Origin: Calendula officinalis
Lineage: Eukaryota; Streptophyta; Magnoliopsida; Asterales; Asteraceae
DNA length: 64,000 nt
Assembly (NCBI GenBank): GCA_963853835.1
Contig: OY970832.1
Coordinates: 24,918,208 to 24,982,207, forward strand
Direction: 5' to 3'
Position 1 is the stretch's first letter; each line of letters begins with the position of its first letter. The translations under genes and the position numbers were made by a program. Below the pieces are notes generated by a model. That model had not been told where the DNA came from and did no database searches. It saw only the letters and a program-made list of their open reading frames with translations. Positions 20,704 through 32,162 of the stretch are shown here, piece after piece.

Positions 20704-21936
20704 CTATACATTGGAAGAAGAAGAGTTACGTCCGGATTTAGGCTCGGATAACCGAGCCAACCACCTCGACAATACCACAGCTTCCTCATTACTCCCAAAC
20801 CTACTCAATCCTGTCATTTCCGACACACTTCTCGAATTTATTACACCATTGCCACTCTGCCACCAACCATTATTCCCCTCATGCAAAACTGACGGTCTCG
20901 ATCTTTTCAATCTACGGACATCACTTAGTATCATTTCTGATCGTAAATACAACAGATCCGACGGCTGTACGTCGCTCCATCTATGGGCCCCACTTGTCCC
21001 CACTACGATCCGGTGCTCGAACCGTTTCTCAAAGCTCCTCCTCCTCCGTCGTCTCTCCTCCTCCACCGTCATAGTCTCCCTCTCCGCCGTTTCCGCCAAC
21101 AACGTCCCGTCTTTCCGGTGTCTGTCTATACAAACAGCCGACAACGCCTTTAACGACGTCGTTCCTTCTTTCTTCTTCGTCTTCTTCGCAACCTTTTTCT
21201 TAATGTTCGAGCTGTCTAATGATCTCCGGCATCCCGCCACCAATGCCGTCGCCGGTAACGGCGACGATGTCTCGACGGAGATTTGTAAACTGGTTCCTTT
21301 TTCTCCAGCCGACGAATGCCTACCGGAAACACGTCTCAGAGCAACTTCTCTCTCCTCTTCTACTTTAACCTCCGGAGCCGGCGATGGAACCGCCCTATCA
21401 ATATCTCGTGACAATTCGTTTTCTCCGAGAATTAAAAAAATGTCTTCCGGGTCGACCCGGTACCGGCAAAGCGGGCAAGTGGAATGAGCATCGAGCCATG
21501 TATCCACACACTCTACATGAAAAGTGTGCTTGCATTTGGGCAATAACCGGAGCACCTCACTCGGGTCGAACCGGGATAAACAAACGGCACACTCCAGACC
21601 GTCTTTCTGCCCACTTAAAGACCCAAATCGAAAAACCGGAAGCGACTCGATTATAGTCCGGTCTATTCCAGAGTTATTCCTGTCGGTTGAGTGAAGCGCC
21701 ATCACGACGCCTCCCGGCGGGTAGGCATTAGGCGAGCGGCGGCAATGTTTGGCGTAAAGGAGTAAGAGAAAAGTGATGGAGAAAATGGCGGTGAGAATTC
21801 CGATGATAATGGTCATGCTTGGTTTGAGGCCGGATGTGGGCGGTGGTGATCTCGGCGGCGGTGGTGTGGGAAGCGATGCGGTGGTTGAGGATAGAAGAAA
21901 GAGAATGAATAGAGATGGGTGCCATGGGGATTTCAA
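20704..21936 (-). CDS. RING-H2 finger protein of the ATL family (ATL42/43-like E3 ligase), start codon displaced
   Basis: Intronless 410-residue frame. Residues 1-21 are a hydrophobic signal-peptide-like segment, then a Pro-rich stretch, a membrane segment (about 41-61) and a GLD-type motif (SGIDRTIIESLP, 89-100). A RING-H2 domain follows (C116 to C157: Cys-x2-Cys-x15-Cys-x-His-x2-His-x2-Cys-x10-Cys-x2-Cys, with Pro before the last Cys). The C-terminal half is basic, with a RWSDVQPSDLLYLRSEM motif and an EMTGLSR motif seen in ATL42-like proteins. Family role: membrane E3 ubiquitin ligases working with E2 enzymes, often in stress and defence. The listed first codon is TTG; no in-frame ATG lies upstream, because TGA at 21951-21949 blocks the frame. 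The next ATG is Met41 (21816). An ATG giving six extra residues lies beyond the MITE at 22614. Confidence 0.88.
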   Translation of the reverse strand: MKSPWHPSLFILFLLSSTTASLPTPPPPRSPPPTSGLKPSMTIIIGILTAIFSITFLLLLYAKHCRRSPNAYPPGGVVMALHSTDRNNSGIDRTIIESLPVFRFGSLSGQKDGLECAVCLSRFDPSEVLRLLPKCKHTFHVECVDTWLDAHSTCPLCRYRVDPEDIFLILGENELSRDIDRAVPSPAPEVKVEEEREVALRRVSGRHSSAGEKGTSLQISVETSSPLPATALVAGCRRSLDSSNIKKKVAKKTKKKEGTTSLKALSAVCIDRHRKDGTLLAETAERETMTVEEERRRRRRSFEKRFEHRIVVGTSGAHRWSDVQPSDLLYLRSEMILSDVRRLKRSRPSVLHEGNNGWWQSGNGVINSRSVSEMTGLSRFGSNEEAVVLSRWLARLSEPKSGRNSSSSNV

Positions 21937-21949
21937 ATTGGCTTTGTAT

Positions 21950-22601
21950 CAATGTTTTAAAACCCGGGTTATTGCTCGGCCCGGTGTGATGACCGGGTCA
22001 CGGTTCAACCGGTTCAACCGGCGGTTCAACCGTTTTACCGAAAAGCATAGGAAAAGTTGCATACGCATGTTTCTTCACTCAATTTGTAGAACCAAAAACA
22101 GAAACAAATTAATTTGAGAGAGATATCACTGATAAATTTGAGCAACCAATGAATTTGTAGAACACAACAATTTGTACAATCAATAAATCAGGCAGCAACA
22201 ATCAATTTGGAGAAATAAATCGGGCAGCAAAGATGAATTTGTATCAACAATCAATTTGAGCAATCAATTTGTAGAACATAACAATGAATTTGTAGAAATA
22301 AATCGGGCAGCAACTAATGAAATTACCTTGTGTGGGTGAACGGTGGACGAGCAGAAACGAGCGAGATAGAATCGAAAGTAGTAGTAGCGGCTGAAAAACC
22401 ACTGATATTAGGGATTTTTTTGTAAATTCCGGGTTTTTACCGGGTCAACGGGTCACCGGGTCGGCGGTTCAACCGGAAACCCGGCCGGGTCTCAACGGGT
22501 GGAAAATAGGAATTAAACCGGACCGAGTTGACCCGCCTCATGTACCGGGTCCCGGTTCGACCGGTTCAACCGGCCGGGTCAACCCGGGTTTTAAAACATT
22601 G
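21950..22601. mobile_element. hAT-type MITE inserted after the ATL start codon
   Basis: Perfect 21-bp inverted ends (CAATGTTTTAAAACCCGGG outermost) and an exact 8-bp duplication, CTTTGTAT, at 21942-21949 and 22602-22609. The CAATG terminus and 8-bp duplication fit hAT. The interior is rich in GGTTCAACCGG and CCCGGGTC words and has no coding potential. Confidence 0.9.
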
Positions 22602-22698
22602 CTTTGTATCCCATATGCCTATACACACTCTGTGTATAAAGGGAAGGAGAAAGTATATGAAGGTGTAGGCTATAGAGTGTTGGCTGGGCAATTAAAAT
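22602..22698 (-). promoter_or_regulatory. Original ATL 5' region now cut off by the MITE
   Basis: Read on the minus strand, an ATG at 22614-22612 continues GGA TAC AAA GC into the 8-bp duplication. In the uninterrupted sequence it is in frame with the ATL coding region. Just upstream (22620-22650, minus) is a TTTATACAC stretch that could be the TATA region. Confidence 0.6.
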
Positions 22699-23011
22699 AC
22701 TTCCTCCAATTTAAAATAAGTGATACACTTACTTTGTAGGTGATTTAAAATAAGTGATACACTTTGAAAAATTACTCTATTTGGCAAAAGATAATGGGAC
22801 TCTCACCCATTAACTATCTACTTTAACAAAGTGAAATAATCTCTTTACCCTTACTTTTTATTTTTAAACATCATTAACTCACTTTATTCAAAAGATGTGG
22901 GGCTCATTCCTCACTAACTATCCAATTAATCTAATTTAATCATCATTATAATATTTTGCCTCAAAACCGTGAAACCCAAAATGTATTACTTATTTTGAAT
23001 CAGAAGAAGTA
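22699..23011. mobile_element. Stowaway-type MITE upstream of the ATL gene
   Basis: TACTTCCTCCAATTTAAAAT at the left and TTATTTTGAATCAGAAGAAG before TA at the right form imperfect inverted ends. Interior as in the copies at 8881 and 17284. Confidence 0.75.
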
Positions 23012-23079
23012 TATACAATAGGAAAAAATAAAAGACAGGGTATATTTTAAACGAATTCATTTTTACACTATAACTTTTA

Positions 23080-26000
23080 GGTGATGTTTGTTTTTTCAGA
23101 GCAAAAAGATCTGCTGTCTGCGTACCACATCTGCCAGCTGCTGTAGCTTCTGAGACGGACCAAAGGTCTGCAGTCTGCAAGAAAATTGTTGTTTGTTTTT
23201 TAACATCTGCAGACTGCTTAAATAAACTGAAATTTAAAATATACACCATTTTACAACATTGAAATAATAATATCTATATCTATATCTATATCTATATATA
23301 TAATAAAAAATTGAGTTTCATTTTTAAGTTGCATTAAATAGCCTTGTATTTAATAAAAAATTAAATAAAAGTTGAGTTCCTAAAATCACTTAATTACAAT
23401 AATACTCCATATATCTTGCAATAATGTTGCATTCAATAAAAAAATTAAACCTACATAGGCCTAAGATGAAAAGCCACCATTAAAGTATTTAATTAATATT
23501 ACTTAATTACATAGATATATAAAAATAATAAGCCATGCATTTTATTATTAAAAAATCAATATAATTACCAAACATTTAATTATTAACCTTTCATCATCTC
23601 AAGTACAAACGTTTCATCATCTCAAACTAATTAAAGACGTTTCAAAAAGTACATTTTATGTTTAAACATTTCATAAATTTTGGAGAGATTTACAAACAAT
23701 GGACAAATGTCACAGAATTTAGTAGACAAAACATGTTAATGTCAACAAGCTTGCAAGTTGCAACAATACGGTCTATTAAGGTATCAAACGACCAATTGTT
23801 ATTATCAAATTCTTATTATAATAGATTTAAATTTGTGTTGGATCTTTTACTCGAAACATATTGTTATTATCAATTTCTTAATATCTTCTTTTTATGTAGG
23901 TGTTGATATTGTGATTGCTACACCGGGAAAAAAACAACAAGAGAATGCTAAATTATAATAGATTTTGGAGCTTTTGGAGGTAATTTATATATCATTATTA
24001 CAAGTTTCATCATCTCAAGTTAAACATTTCATCATCTCAAATTTGATTAAAGACGTTTCAAAACTACATTTTATGTTTAAACGTTTCATGAATTTTGAAG
24101 AAAGCATCAAAATGGATTTTCAAGCAATGGACAAATGTCATAGAATTGGGTAGACAAAACATGTTTATGTCTACAAGCTTCAAGTTGCAATAACACAATC
24201 TATTAAGGTATTAAACCAACACTTTCATGTAATTATTTTAAGAATGCTAAAGTATAATAGATTTTGAATTTGTGTTGGAGCTTTTAGTCGAAACATATTG
24301 TTATTATCAATTTCTTATTGTCTTCTTTTATGTAGGTATTGATATTGTGATTTCTATATATATTTTTAGTCTATGTCTGAAAGAAAAAAAAATAAAACAT
24401 AAACAACGTATATAAAGGGTTTGTTGTAACTCATTTGTCTATTTATCTATATAATTGCACATATTTATGTATATTTGTTAATTGACTCTTTACCTATATA
24501 AGAGGGGTGTAATATACATTTCTTAGTGAGTTGATTTCATTGTTGTAACACACATATATATGAATAAGAAAGTTTGGATTGATTCTATAAGTTTGAGCTA
24601 ATTAATTTCCTTTTGCTCTCGATCCATGTTCGTCACTTGGAAAGTAACAAAACCAAAAAGTTTTAGATCATTCTTACCACACATTACAATGTAAGTTTTC
24701 CATGAATTATTATATATATTTTTAGTTTATGTCTTTGAAAGAAAGACAAAAGGAAACATAAACAACATATTTAAATGGTTTGTTTGAATCAAATAGCATA
24801 AAGGAAGAGTGGAAAAAATAAATTTGTTAGATTTTATCATGTTGTTGTAACTCATTTGTCTATATGATTGCCCATATTTATGTGTATTTATTAATTGACT
24901 CTTCACTTACAATATACATTTTATAGTGAGTTGATAATATTGTTGTAACACACATATATATGAATGAAAAGATTTGGATTCATTATATAATTATGAGTTA
25001 ATTGGTTGCCACACATTATCAGCACGTTGCTCATATTTGATCAATTTCATCACTTGAGAAGAAACAAAACTAAAAAGTTTAAGTTTATTCTTACAAAAAA
25101 AAAAACATAAACAACGTACTTAAATGGTCTGTTTGAATAAAATAGCATAAATGGATAGTGGAAAAAAATAATTTTGTTAGATTTTATTTGTTTCAAATAA
25201 TTAATTAAAATGTAATTTAAATATTGAATTGGAAATACTGTGAGTTTTTAATTCATTAAGCATTGTAAAATATTAAAAAGAAGATATATGTTGTGCTTAA
25301 AAGAGACAAAGAATAGAGATATTCGTAGCAGCATGTTTCATGAATAATATGTTTTGTGTTATGTTTATATAAGCACTCATGTTTTGTTAAGTTACGTTTT
25401 CCTCCAACATAGTTTGCTTTGTTCATGTTTTACACGTGATACCAATATTTATTTATCATGAATAAAGCTTGTGCATCGCACGGGCCATGCTGCCTCGTAT
25501 ATTAATATAATAATGATAGTATTAAGTAATATATTAATAATATTAGTTAATATATTAATATTATACTATATTTATATATAATAGTAATATATATAATTTA
25601 AATATAATAATATATAATTTAAATATATTTAAATATAATAATATTTATAATCTAATAATATATCTTATTATCTAATAATATAATAATATTATATATTAAT
25701 ATAATAATAATATTAATTAATATATAATAATAATATTAATTAATAAAATAATAATATTAATTAATATAATAATATTATATATTAACATAATAATAAAATA
25801 TATTAATATAATAATATATATTAATATAATAATAAAATTAATTAATATATAATAATAATATGAATTTAAATAATAATAATATATATTAATATAATAATAA
25901 TATAAATTAAATTCGGAGATGTTTTTTTTTTAAGTTTGGAAGACCCAAGAAGCTCATGCTCAAGTCTTCATAGGGAAGACCTTAGGCAGATAATATAAGG

Positions 26001-26111
26001 TATGCGGGCTTCCGAAAAACAAACATCTGTGCAAGTCTTTTTCTGCGCGTGGTCTGCGCCGCGAAGACAAAAGACTGCAGGAATACCTTTTGTCAAAAAA
26101 CAAACATCACC
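23080..26111. mobile_element. Harbinger-like non-autonomous element (3.0 kb)
   Basis: GGTGATGTTTGTTTTTT at the left pairs with AAAAAACAAACATCACC at the right, with a 3-bp duplication TTA (23077-23079, 26112-26114). Subterminal TCTGCAGTCTGC-like words occur at both ends. The interior has no transposase. It holds repeated AT-rich blocks (23588-23925 resembles 24003-24355; 24375-24620 resembles 24735-25020) and a pure AT stretch at about 25500-25915. Confidence 0.8.
25500..25915. repeat. AT-only low-complexity tract
   Basis: About 400 bp of TAATAATATTAATATAAT-like sequence with almost no G or C. It lies within the Harbinger-like element. Confidence 0.9.
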
Positions 26112-26114
26112 TTA

Positions 26115-27307
26115 ATGTCTATACTACATAGTACTAGTTTGATAGCTAACTATACAATATAACTAAGTAATAATTATGATACATGTAATAAAAGTTATGG
26201 TGTAAAAATCACTCTCTATATTTTTAACTTTAGTTTAGTAGTATATTGTTATTATTAAGATGTGTAGGTAATATTTGTTTAAAATTATCTAAAATAATTA
26301 GATAGAGAAATGAGTATTTTTTATAGGATAAAAATTTAGGGAAAAATGAGAATCTTTTTGTCTGAAGAAAGGAGTTAATATTTATTCATGTACAAATAAA
26401 ATGTTTACTTATATTTATCGGTTTTGATAATGACTGTCCTTAGGACTGTCAATAAGAATAAATATTTTGTTTATTATTTCATGTTTTATTCAATGACAAG
26501 TTTTACTAATGAATAACCCTAAATAGACGGAAAATAAACTGAACCATGGAGAACAATATGAATAATATATGGAATCTGTTTAGTTTTTTATTTTTTTAAA
26601 TAAAACTTTTTATTTTTATTAACAGCCCTAATGATTGCCATTATTTAAACCTTATATTTATTATGTTATAAGATTGTGATCTCTATAACGTAACCATAAA
26701 AAGGAGATATTAAGAACTTGAGGCCTAGATAAAACTAATTTTTTACTAAAATTTTAATTCAGTTGATTAAAATAACCTAAGTTAGATATTCTACTCAATT
26801 TTGAAAACTAATAAGTATTTATACTTGTTACGCACACGTTTGAGACTTCAGTAAAAGTATATGAATGTTTTTTTAGAATGATTAGTTAGTAAGTTATTAT
26901 TCGAGTCATTTAGTGATATCTAAATAGGCAGTATGCCTTTTTCAAAGCACTGTTTGGATTAGTTAGTTTAGAAGTCATTTTACTTCATAAAATGTACCAA
27001 GAGACAATGATAATATTTAAGGTTTTCATTGTTTGGACATAATCGAATTGTCTAATTAGATAGTTTGTATTGTACTTTTTGGTTTGGATTTTTGGTTTTT
27101 TAATTTGTTTTGAAAAAAACTGAATTCTTATTTTGATTTTTGAATTGATTTTAATTTTTCTTTAGTAACTAAAAATTCAAAATAAACCGAGTAATAGTTT
27201 TGTTCATTTATTTTTCATATATGTATAGTTGGTATATATGCTAAAGAATTAACAGAAACCTAGTATCATCAATTACTTTTACAGTTTTACTTACTAATCT
27301 TTACTTA
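26115..27307. other. AT-rich intergenic DNA, nothing recognised
   Basis: No frames, clear repeat ends or RNA signals. Confidence 0.55.
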
Positions 27308-27761
27308 TCTTACTACTTACTAATGCATTTAGGCCTACCTCTTTTAATAAGTTTAAGGAGCTCCTTAATTTTAAGTTTAAGGAGATTTCCACTTTTAGTA
27401 AGTTCTTTAACTAAAAAAATAAAGTGTTGCTTATAGGATTCGAACACAAGACCTCTCCTAAGTAGTCACTGTGTGTTAACCACTCCAACTACTTGATTAT
27501 TTTGATTTATTCCAGATACTAATATATATAAGCTTTAACGTCACCATAACTCAACCATCATTTCTCTATTTAAAAGGCTCATATTTACTTTCACAAAAAA
27601 GGCCAATTTCGGATCTGATCCTACCATCACTAATGTCAACACCTACCATCACTACGCACCACCACTCATCACCATCGCTATTGTCACCACCACCGGTACT
27701 GTCGTCACTTCGAAATATAGTTACGGGTACCCGCCGCCGCATTGGGCGGGTACCCTGCTAG
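27308..27761 (+). mobile_element. Non-autonomous Helitron (454 bp)
   Basis: Starts TCTTACTACTTACTAATGC after A (27307) and ends CTAG (27758-27761) before T. The terminal hairpin has an 11-bp stem, GGGTACCCGCC / GGCGGGTACCC (27726-27756). It carries the same minus-strand tRNA-like stretch (about 27430-27500) as its sister copies. The unique middle holds ACCATCAC-like repeats. Confidence 0.88.
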
Positions 27762-27779
27762 TCAAGATAAATGTGTTTA

Positions 27780-28270
27780 TATGAAGGTTGAGATTAGACC
27801 GTCTTTCAACTCGATTTAATATCTCAAGGAAGGGCTCTTATGTCCTAATTGCCAAAACAGTTTGGAAAGAATGCAACATTTATTCTTTAATTGTTGTTTA
27901 GCAAAGCAAAATTGGAGCTTGCTATCCTGGTGGTGGTGCGAGATTCAAAATTTTGAAGGTGATTCGTTCATTGATTGGTGGTTGTGTTTGTGAAGATGTT
28001 ACGCCGACAAAAGATAGGGTATTGAAGCTAAGGGTGATCTGGATTACAACATGTTATATGATGTGGCGATATATAAACTCATTGCTTTTTAATTATGGTA
28101 GTCTTCGGAAGCGAGATTTTTTTGATTTTATTGTTTTATTTTCACTTTTGTTGCTATCCAAAGAAATCCGAAATGTGTGATTTCTTGGAATGATTGGCTT
28201 ATGAACCCTATCTATTAATTGGTTAGCGCTTTGCTAATCTTTCATTATAAAATTTTGTCGTTAAAAAAAA
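27780..28270 (+). pseudogene. LINE ORF2 3' fragment (reverse-transcriptase zinc domain)
   Basis: The frame from 27800 shows CPNC followed by MQHLFFNC, the Cys/His pattern of the zf-RVT domain at the end of plant LINE ORF2, up to a stop near 27990. The matching C-terminal part continues in another frame (about 27953-28180), so a frameshift is present. It ends in an A-run at 28263-28270. The 5' side begins right after the Helitron end. Confidence 0.75.
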
Positions 28271-29388
28271 CTAATTTTGACTTATCTCGTTTGAAGCATA
28301 CAATTTTACAAACCATATATATATAAATTTGGCTAATATAGCACGACGATATTTAGTCACACAACATCATTATTGTCTTTGATATCCTTAACATCATTTG
28401 GATATATATGAGTGACATTTTCAAATATTATTTTCTTTTTTATTTTAAATTAGTATATTGAATGATGCATTGACGATTTTAACATATTTATAATTATAGA
28501 GCTCAATTTTTTTTATCATGAACGTTTTATACTTTTTACGGATGTTGTGATAAAAATATTACAAGAATAAATTGAATAGAAAACTGGACCAACCGAATTA
28601 TAATTTGGTTTGGATCAATTTGGTTTTTAAGATAATTTGAATGATTCGTTTTAATTTATAAGAACCAAAAATCAATTGATTTTTACATATTTGGTTTAAT
28701 AAAACTGATCCAACCAAATGAACACATCTAAATATCATTAATATTTATTTATTTTAATCTAAGAGCGCTCGGTATGAGGCTCATTATCACCCAATAAATG
28801 GCTTTGGCGGCGCCAAACCCACCGTGGGTGGCGCTATTGCCTCGCCAAATCAAAATTCACCAAAGGGATTGCGTGTGCCAAAGCTATAAAGAGGAAGAAC
28901 TCATGGAGGGCTGCAAATGACCTACCGTCAAATCTTTAACTCCACGGAATAATGTTTTAACATGAGTGTTAAATACTTGTTAAATAATTAAAATAACTTT
29001 TAACATAGGTTTGACCCATTACTATACCTTGGGCTCTAAAACACCATTATAAAGTCCCACTAGCATGGCTAAATAACAAAAAGGGCAAAGCATAATCTTT
29101 CTTTCCATAACTGGCTCATGACGTTGATCAATCACTCAATCTTCTGTTTCTAATAGGACATTAGGTTTTCTATAGGGGGTTTAGTTGCCAATCTTTTATT
29201 TTTAGGGGGAACAGATGTAAACTTTCCTCTTGTCACTTTTCAGGTTTTTTTATGTTTGGTCTAAAAATTGCAGTCTTTCTCATCCAAGTAAATAAAATGT
29301 TTCTCCTATACCATATGTTAGACACGACAAATTATTCTATTGATACTGTTGATGATTATTTTGTATGATAATTTGTACTTACTTCGTG
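28271..29388. other. Intergenic DNA, nothing firmly recognised
   Basis: A GC-richer patch at about 28760-28930 (GGCGGCGCCAAACCC) differs from its AT-rich surroundings and may be a TE remnant. No frame supports a gene. Confidence 0.45.
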
Positions 29389-29709
29389 ACTTTCATTTTT
29401 TGGTGTATCAAAATAAGTGAATTACTTTAATAATTTACCTTATTTAATAAGTTTTTATATTTTAAATTACTCATTATCCTTAATTATCATTCTTTAAACA
29501 TCATTAAAGGTGTGGGGCTTCATCCATTTTTGTCATCTTTTTATATTTGACTTTTTAACCATTTTATAAAAAGCAACACAATAGTAAAAGTTGTGTGACC
29601 CATCTATTCGAATTATCTCATTTAATTTCAATAATCACTTATTATCTTATTTTGCCTAAAAAAATGTAAACTTCAAAGTGATTCACTTATTTTGATACGG
29701 AGACAGTAT
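29389..29709. mobile_element. Stowaway-type MITE, diverged
   Basis: GTATCAAAATAAGTGAAT at the left and ATTCACTTATTTTGATACGG at the right form inverted ends like those of the three sister copies. The outer left end is degraded. Confidence 0.65.
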
Positions 29710-31110
29710 TAACAAATACTATGATTTAGTTTTGTTCAAATTACATGTGTTGGTAGAGCATGAATATTTAGAACTATTGTTTAATTTAGCTTTAAACCAT
29801 CTTAAGGTGACCTAGTTGAAAAAGAGATCATTTGTCTCGTAAGAGATATTGGTTTAAAGTTTAAACATCATTGTGTAACACTTTAAAATGACCAGAGAAA
29901 AATAATAATATCTAAAAATGGTCACCATGATACTGGTTAGACATTTAAATTAGAGTCAAAGACTTGACTTTCCTAAGGTAAACTGAACATGGACCTTTCT
30001 CCGTTTATCGTTTTAATTTAGTTTTCACACCAATCACTTAGTCACATATTTTTTTTTTTTTTGTTCTCGATCATTTTAGAGTTCTCAAACTAGCTAACCT
30101 ATTGAAACAATGAGTGCTGCTAATCGGCTAAATCGTTGACCCAGATCTTGAATTTTGATAGATGAATATAAAGTCGGAAAATTCCATATAATTATTTAAC
30201 ATGTGATGAAAAACCAACTCACATTCATATCTTTAAAAATAAGTACTTTTGTAAATACCGTAAAACTACAAATGTAATTATTACAAAAACCTACAATGGT
30301 GACTTCCGTCGAAGGGAACACAAAATGGACGATCATGAAGTGTTATTTTCAAGGTGCAGAAGAAAGATTTAAAAGGATATTGCCAACACAAAAAACCAAT
30401 AAGACAATTTTGGTTTTTTTTATGTTTATACTTTCTATAGAAAAAAAATTATCTGAATTAATAACTAGATATTGAAGGAATGTTTAACGAAATAACAAAA
30501 CCACAAAACACTTTAACAAAATAAAAACAAGCTCCTGAAAAATATTTTGCGATAAACCGCTAATAGACACCTTTTGTTTTCATTTAGTTTCGGAATATCT
30601 GAGATCGTAATTTTGTTGGATTCAAATGTTTTAAAATTTCGGTTGAATGACAAAATGAGAAGGTATCGGATTGGAATGAGATCGTCAGTTAGATTGATGG
30701 TTATATCTCGGTCAGAATCGACCGATTAGACATAAAAACACGATTAAATTGGTCGGTCGAACCAAAAAACCAATTTTTTTATATAAATATCAAAACTAAA
30801 AAATAATGACCCCTGTTGAAAATTAGACTTTGGAAAATTTTATCGTATTTATTTTTTGTGACTAATTTAATTGTATATTGGACATTGACTTTCAACATAA
30901 AAATAATTGAATTATATTATAAAGTAAATTATAAGGATGGTCTCTGAGCTTAATATCAAATTTCATTTTGGAAACTATTTGCTTCTATGTCCATTACTTT
31001 AACGTTTGGTAAAAAAAAAAAATTTGTTAAAAAGTTACACCAATAATCATTTAAAATTACCTATGTAATATTTTTTTTATTAAAATATCTAACAAACGTT
31101 AAACATGTAT
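29710..31110. other. AT-rich intergenic DNA, nothing recognised
   Basis: A phrase near 30925-30970 weakly resembles the MULE-MITE terminus at 18124. No gene signals. Confidence 0.5.
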
Positions 31111-31365
31111 GTGCAAAATGTTGGGCTAAGGAATTCTACGTGTAAAATGTTTTAAAAAATTGTCAATATAATTTTTTTTTTTTAAAAGTGATATTTTTTT
31201 TTAAATGATACCTAATCTATTTCAAATGTCCATGACGGTGTGCAAAATGTTGGGCTAAGGAATTCTACGTGTAAAATGTTTTAAAAAATTGTCAGTGTAA
31301 TTTTTTTTTAAAAGTGATATTTTTTTTTAAATGATACCTAATCTATTTCAAATGTCCACGATGGG
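31111..31365 (+). repeat. 129-bp tandem duplication
   Basis: Two units starting GTGCAAAATGTTGGGCTAAG at 31111 and 31240 differ mainly in T-run length. No coding content. Confidence 0.85.
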
Positions 31366-31491
31366 ATTTGAATAAGATGTAGCAAATAAGATTCAAAACT
31401 AATACTTTTTGCAAGTCAAGATAACAATCAAACCAAATTGGTTACTTCATTATTTGGTTTTTAAACGGAAAGCAACATTCATATTCATCAG

Positions 31492-31722
31492 TTTTTTTTT
31501 TTTTTTGGAAAACGACAAATAATATCAACGGAAGCCTACTCGCAATATTTCAACGAGCACCCCAGTTTCGAGTTCCTTTACAGGGCAAACACAGCCCCCA
31601 TAGGGATTTCCAGGGAAAAATCCCCCATACTTGGCACCACAAGAGGTGTTTACAGGAATCGAACTCCCGACCTCACGCCTCATATACTCATGCATCAATC
31701 CAGCTAGGCTAGACATCATTTG
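31492..31722 (-). mobile_element. tRNA-derived SINE with 12-bp target duplication
   Basis: On the minus strand: A-box-like TAGCCTAGCTGGA near 31712, B box GAGTTCGATTCCTG near 31660, body, then GTTTTCCAAAAAA tail. CATATTCATCAG is duplicated at 31480-31491 and 31723-31734. Confidence 0.88.
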
Positions 31723-31836
31723 CATATTCATCAGCTTTTTAACCGCCAAACTAAGTACGGAGTAATTAATTATTTCGTGTTATCATTTATTACTTTCAAA
31801 TTTAGATGCTTTTCGCCATTTATACGTCATTATGTT

Positions 31837-31961
31837 TTTTTTTAACGGGACTTAATCTACACCAATTGTCTACTATAAGACTTGAACCCATGACTTATAG
31901 ATCATGGGCAACACCTTATAAAATTCACAATAACCACTAGGCTACAAGACTTGAGTTTTAC
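31837..31961 (-). mobile_element. tRNA-derived SINE with 13-bp target duplication
   Basis: Same family as the array at 15908-16692: minus-strand GTAGCCTAGTGG, GGTGTTGCCCATG and B box GGTTCAAGTC. ACGTCATTATGTT is duplicated at 31824-31836 and 31962-31974. Confidence 0.88.
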
Positions 31962-32162
31962 ACGTCATTATGTTAAGCATTCAAAATGTAAAAGGGTTCT
32001 TATTTTATAAATTCTTCCCTTACGTACTGTTTGGTTGCAAAATGTAAAAGGGTTGTTACTCTCTAGTTAATTATAGAGTAAATTACACGAATAGTCCCTG
32101 TGGTTTGCTAACAGTTTTGGATTTGGTCCCTAACTTCTAGAAATTACACTCGTGGTCACTGT

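Noticed and set aside
20678..21487. 269-residue plus-strand frame
   Set aside because: It is the antisense of the RING-H2 gene, has no domain of its own and shows no gene-like start.
25440..25490. Possible Helitron end (GTGCATCGCACGGGC)
   Set aside because: The hairpin is Helitron-like, but no CTAG terminus follows, so the boundary cannot be supported.
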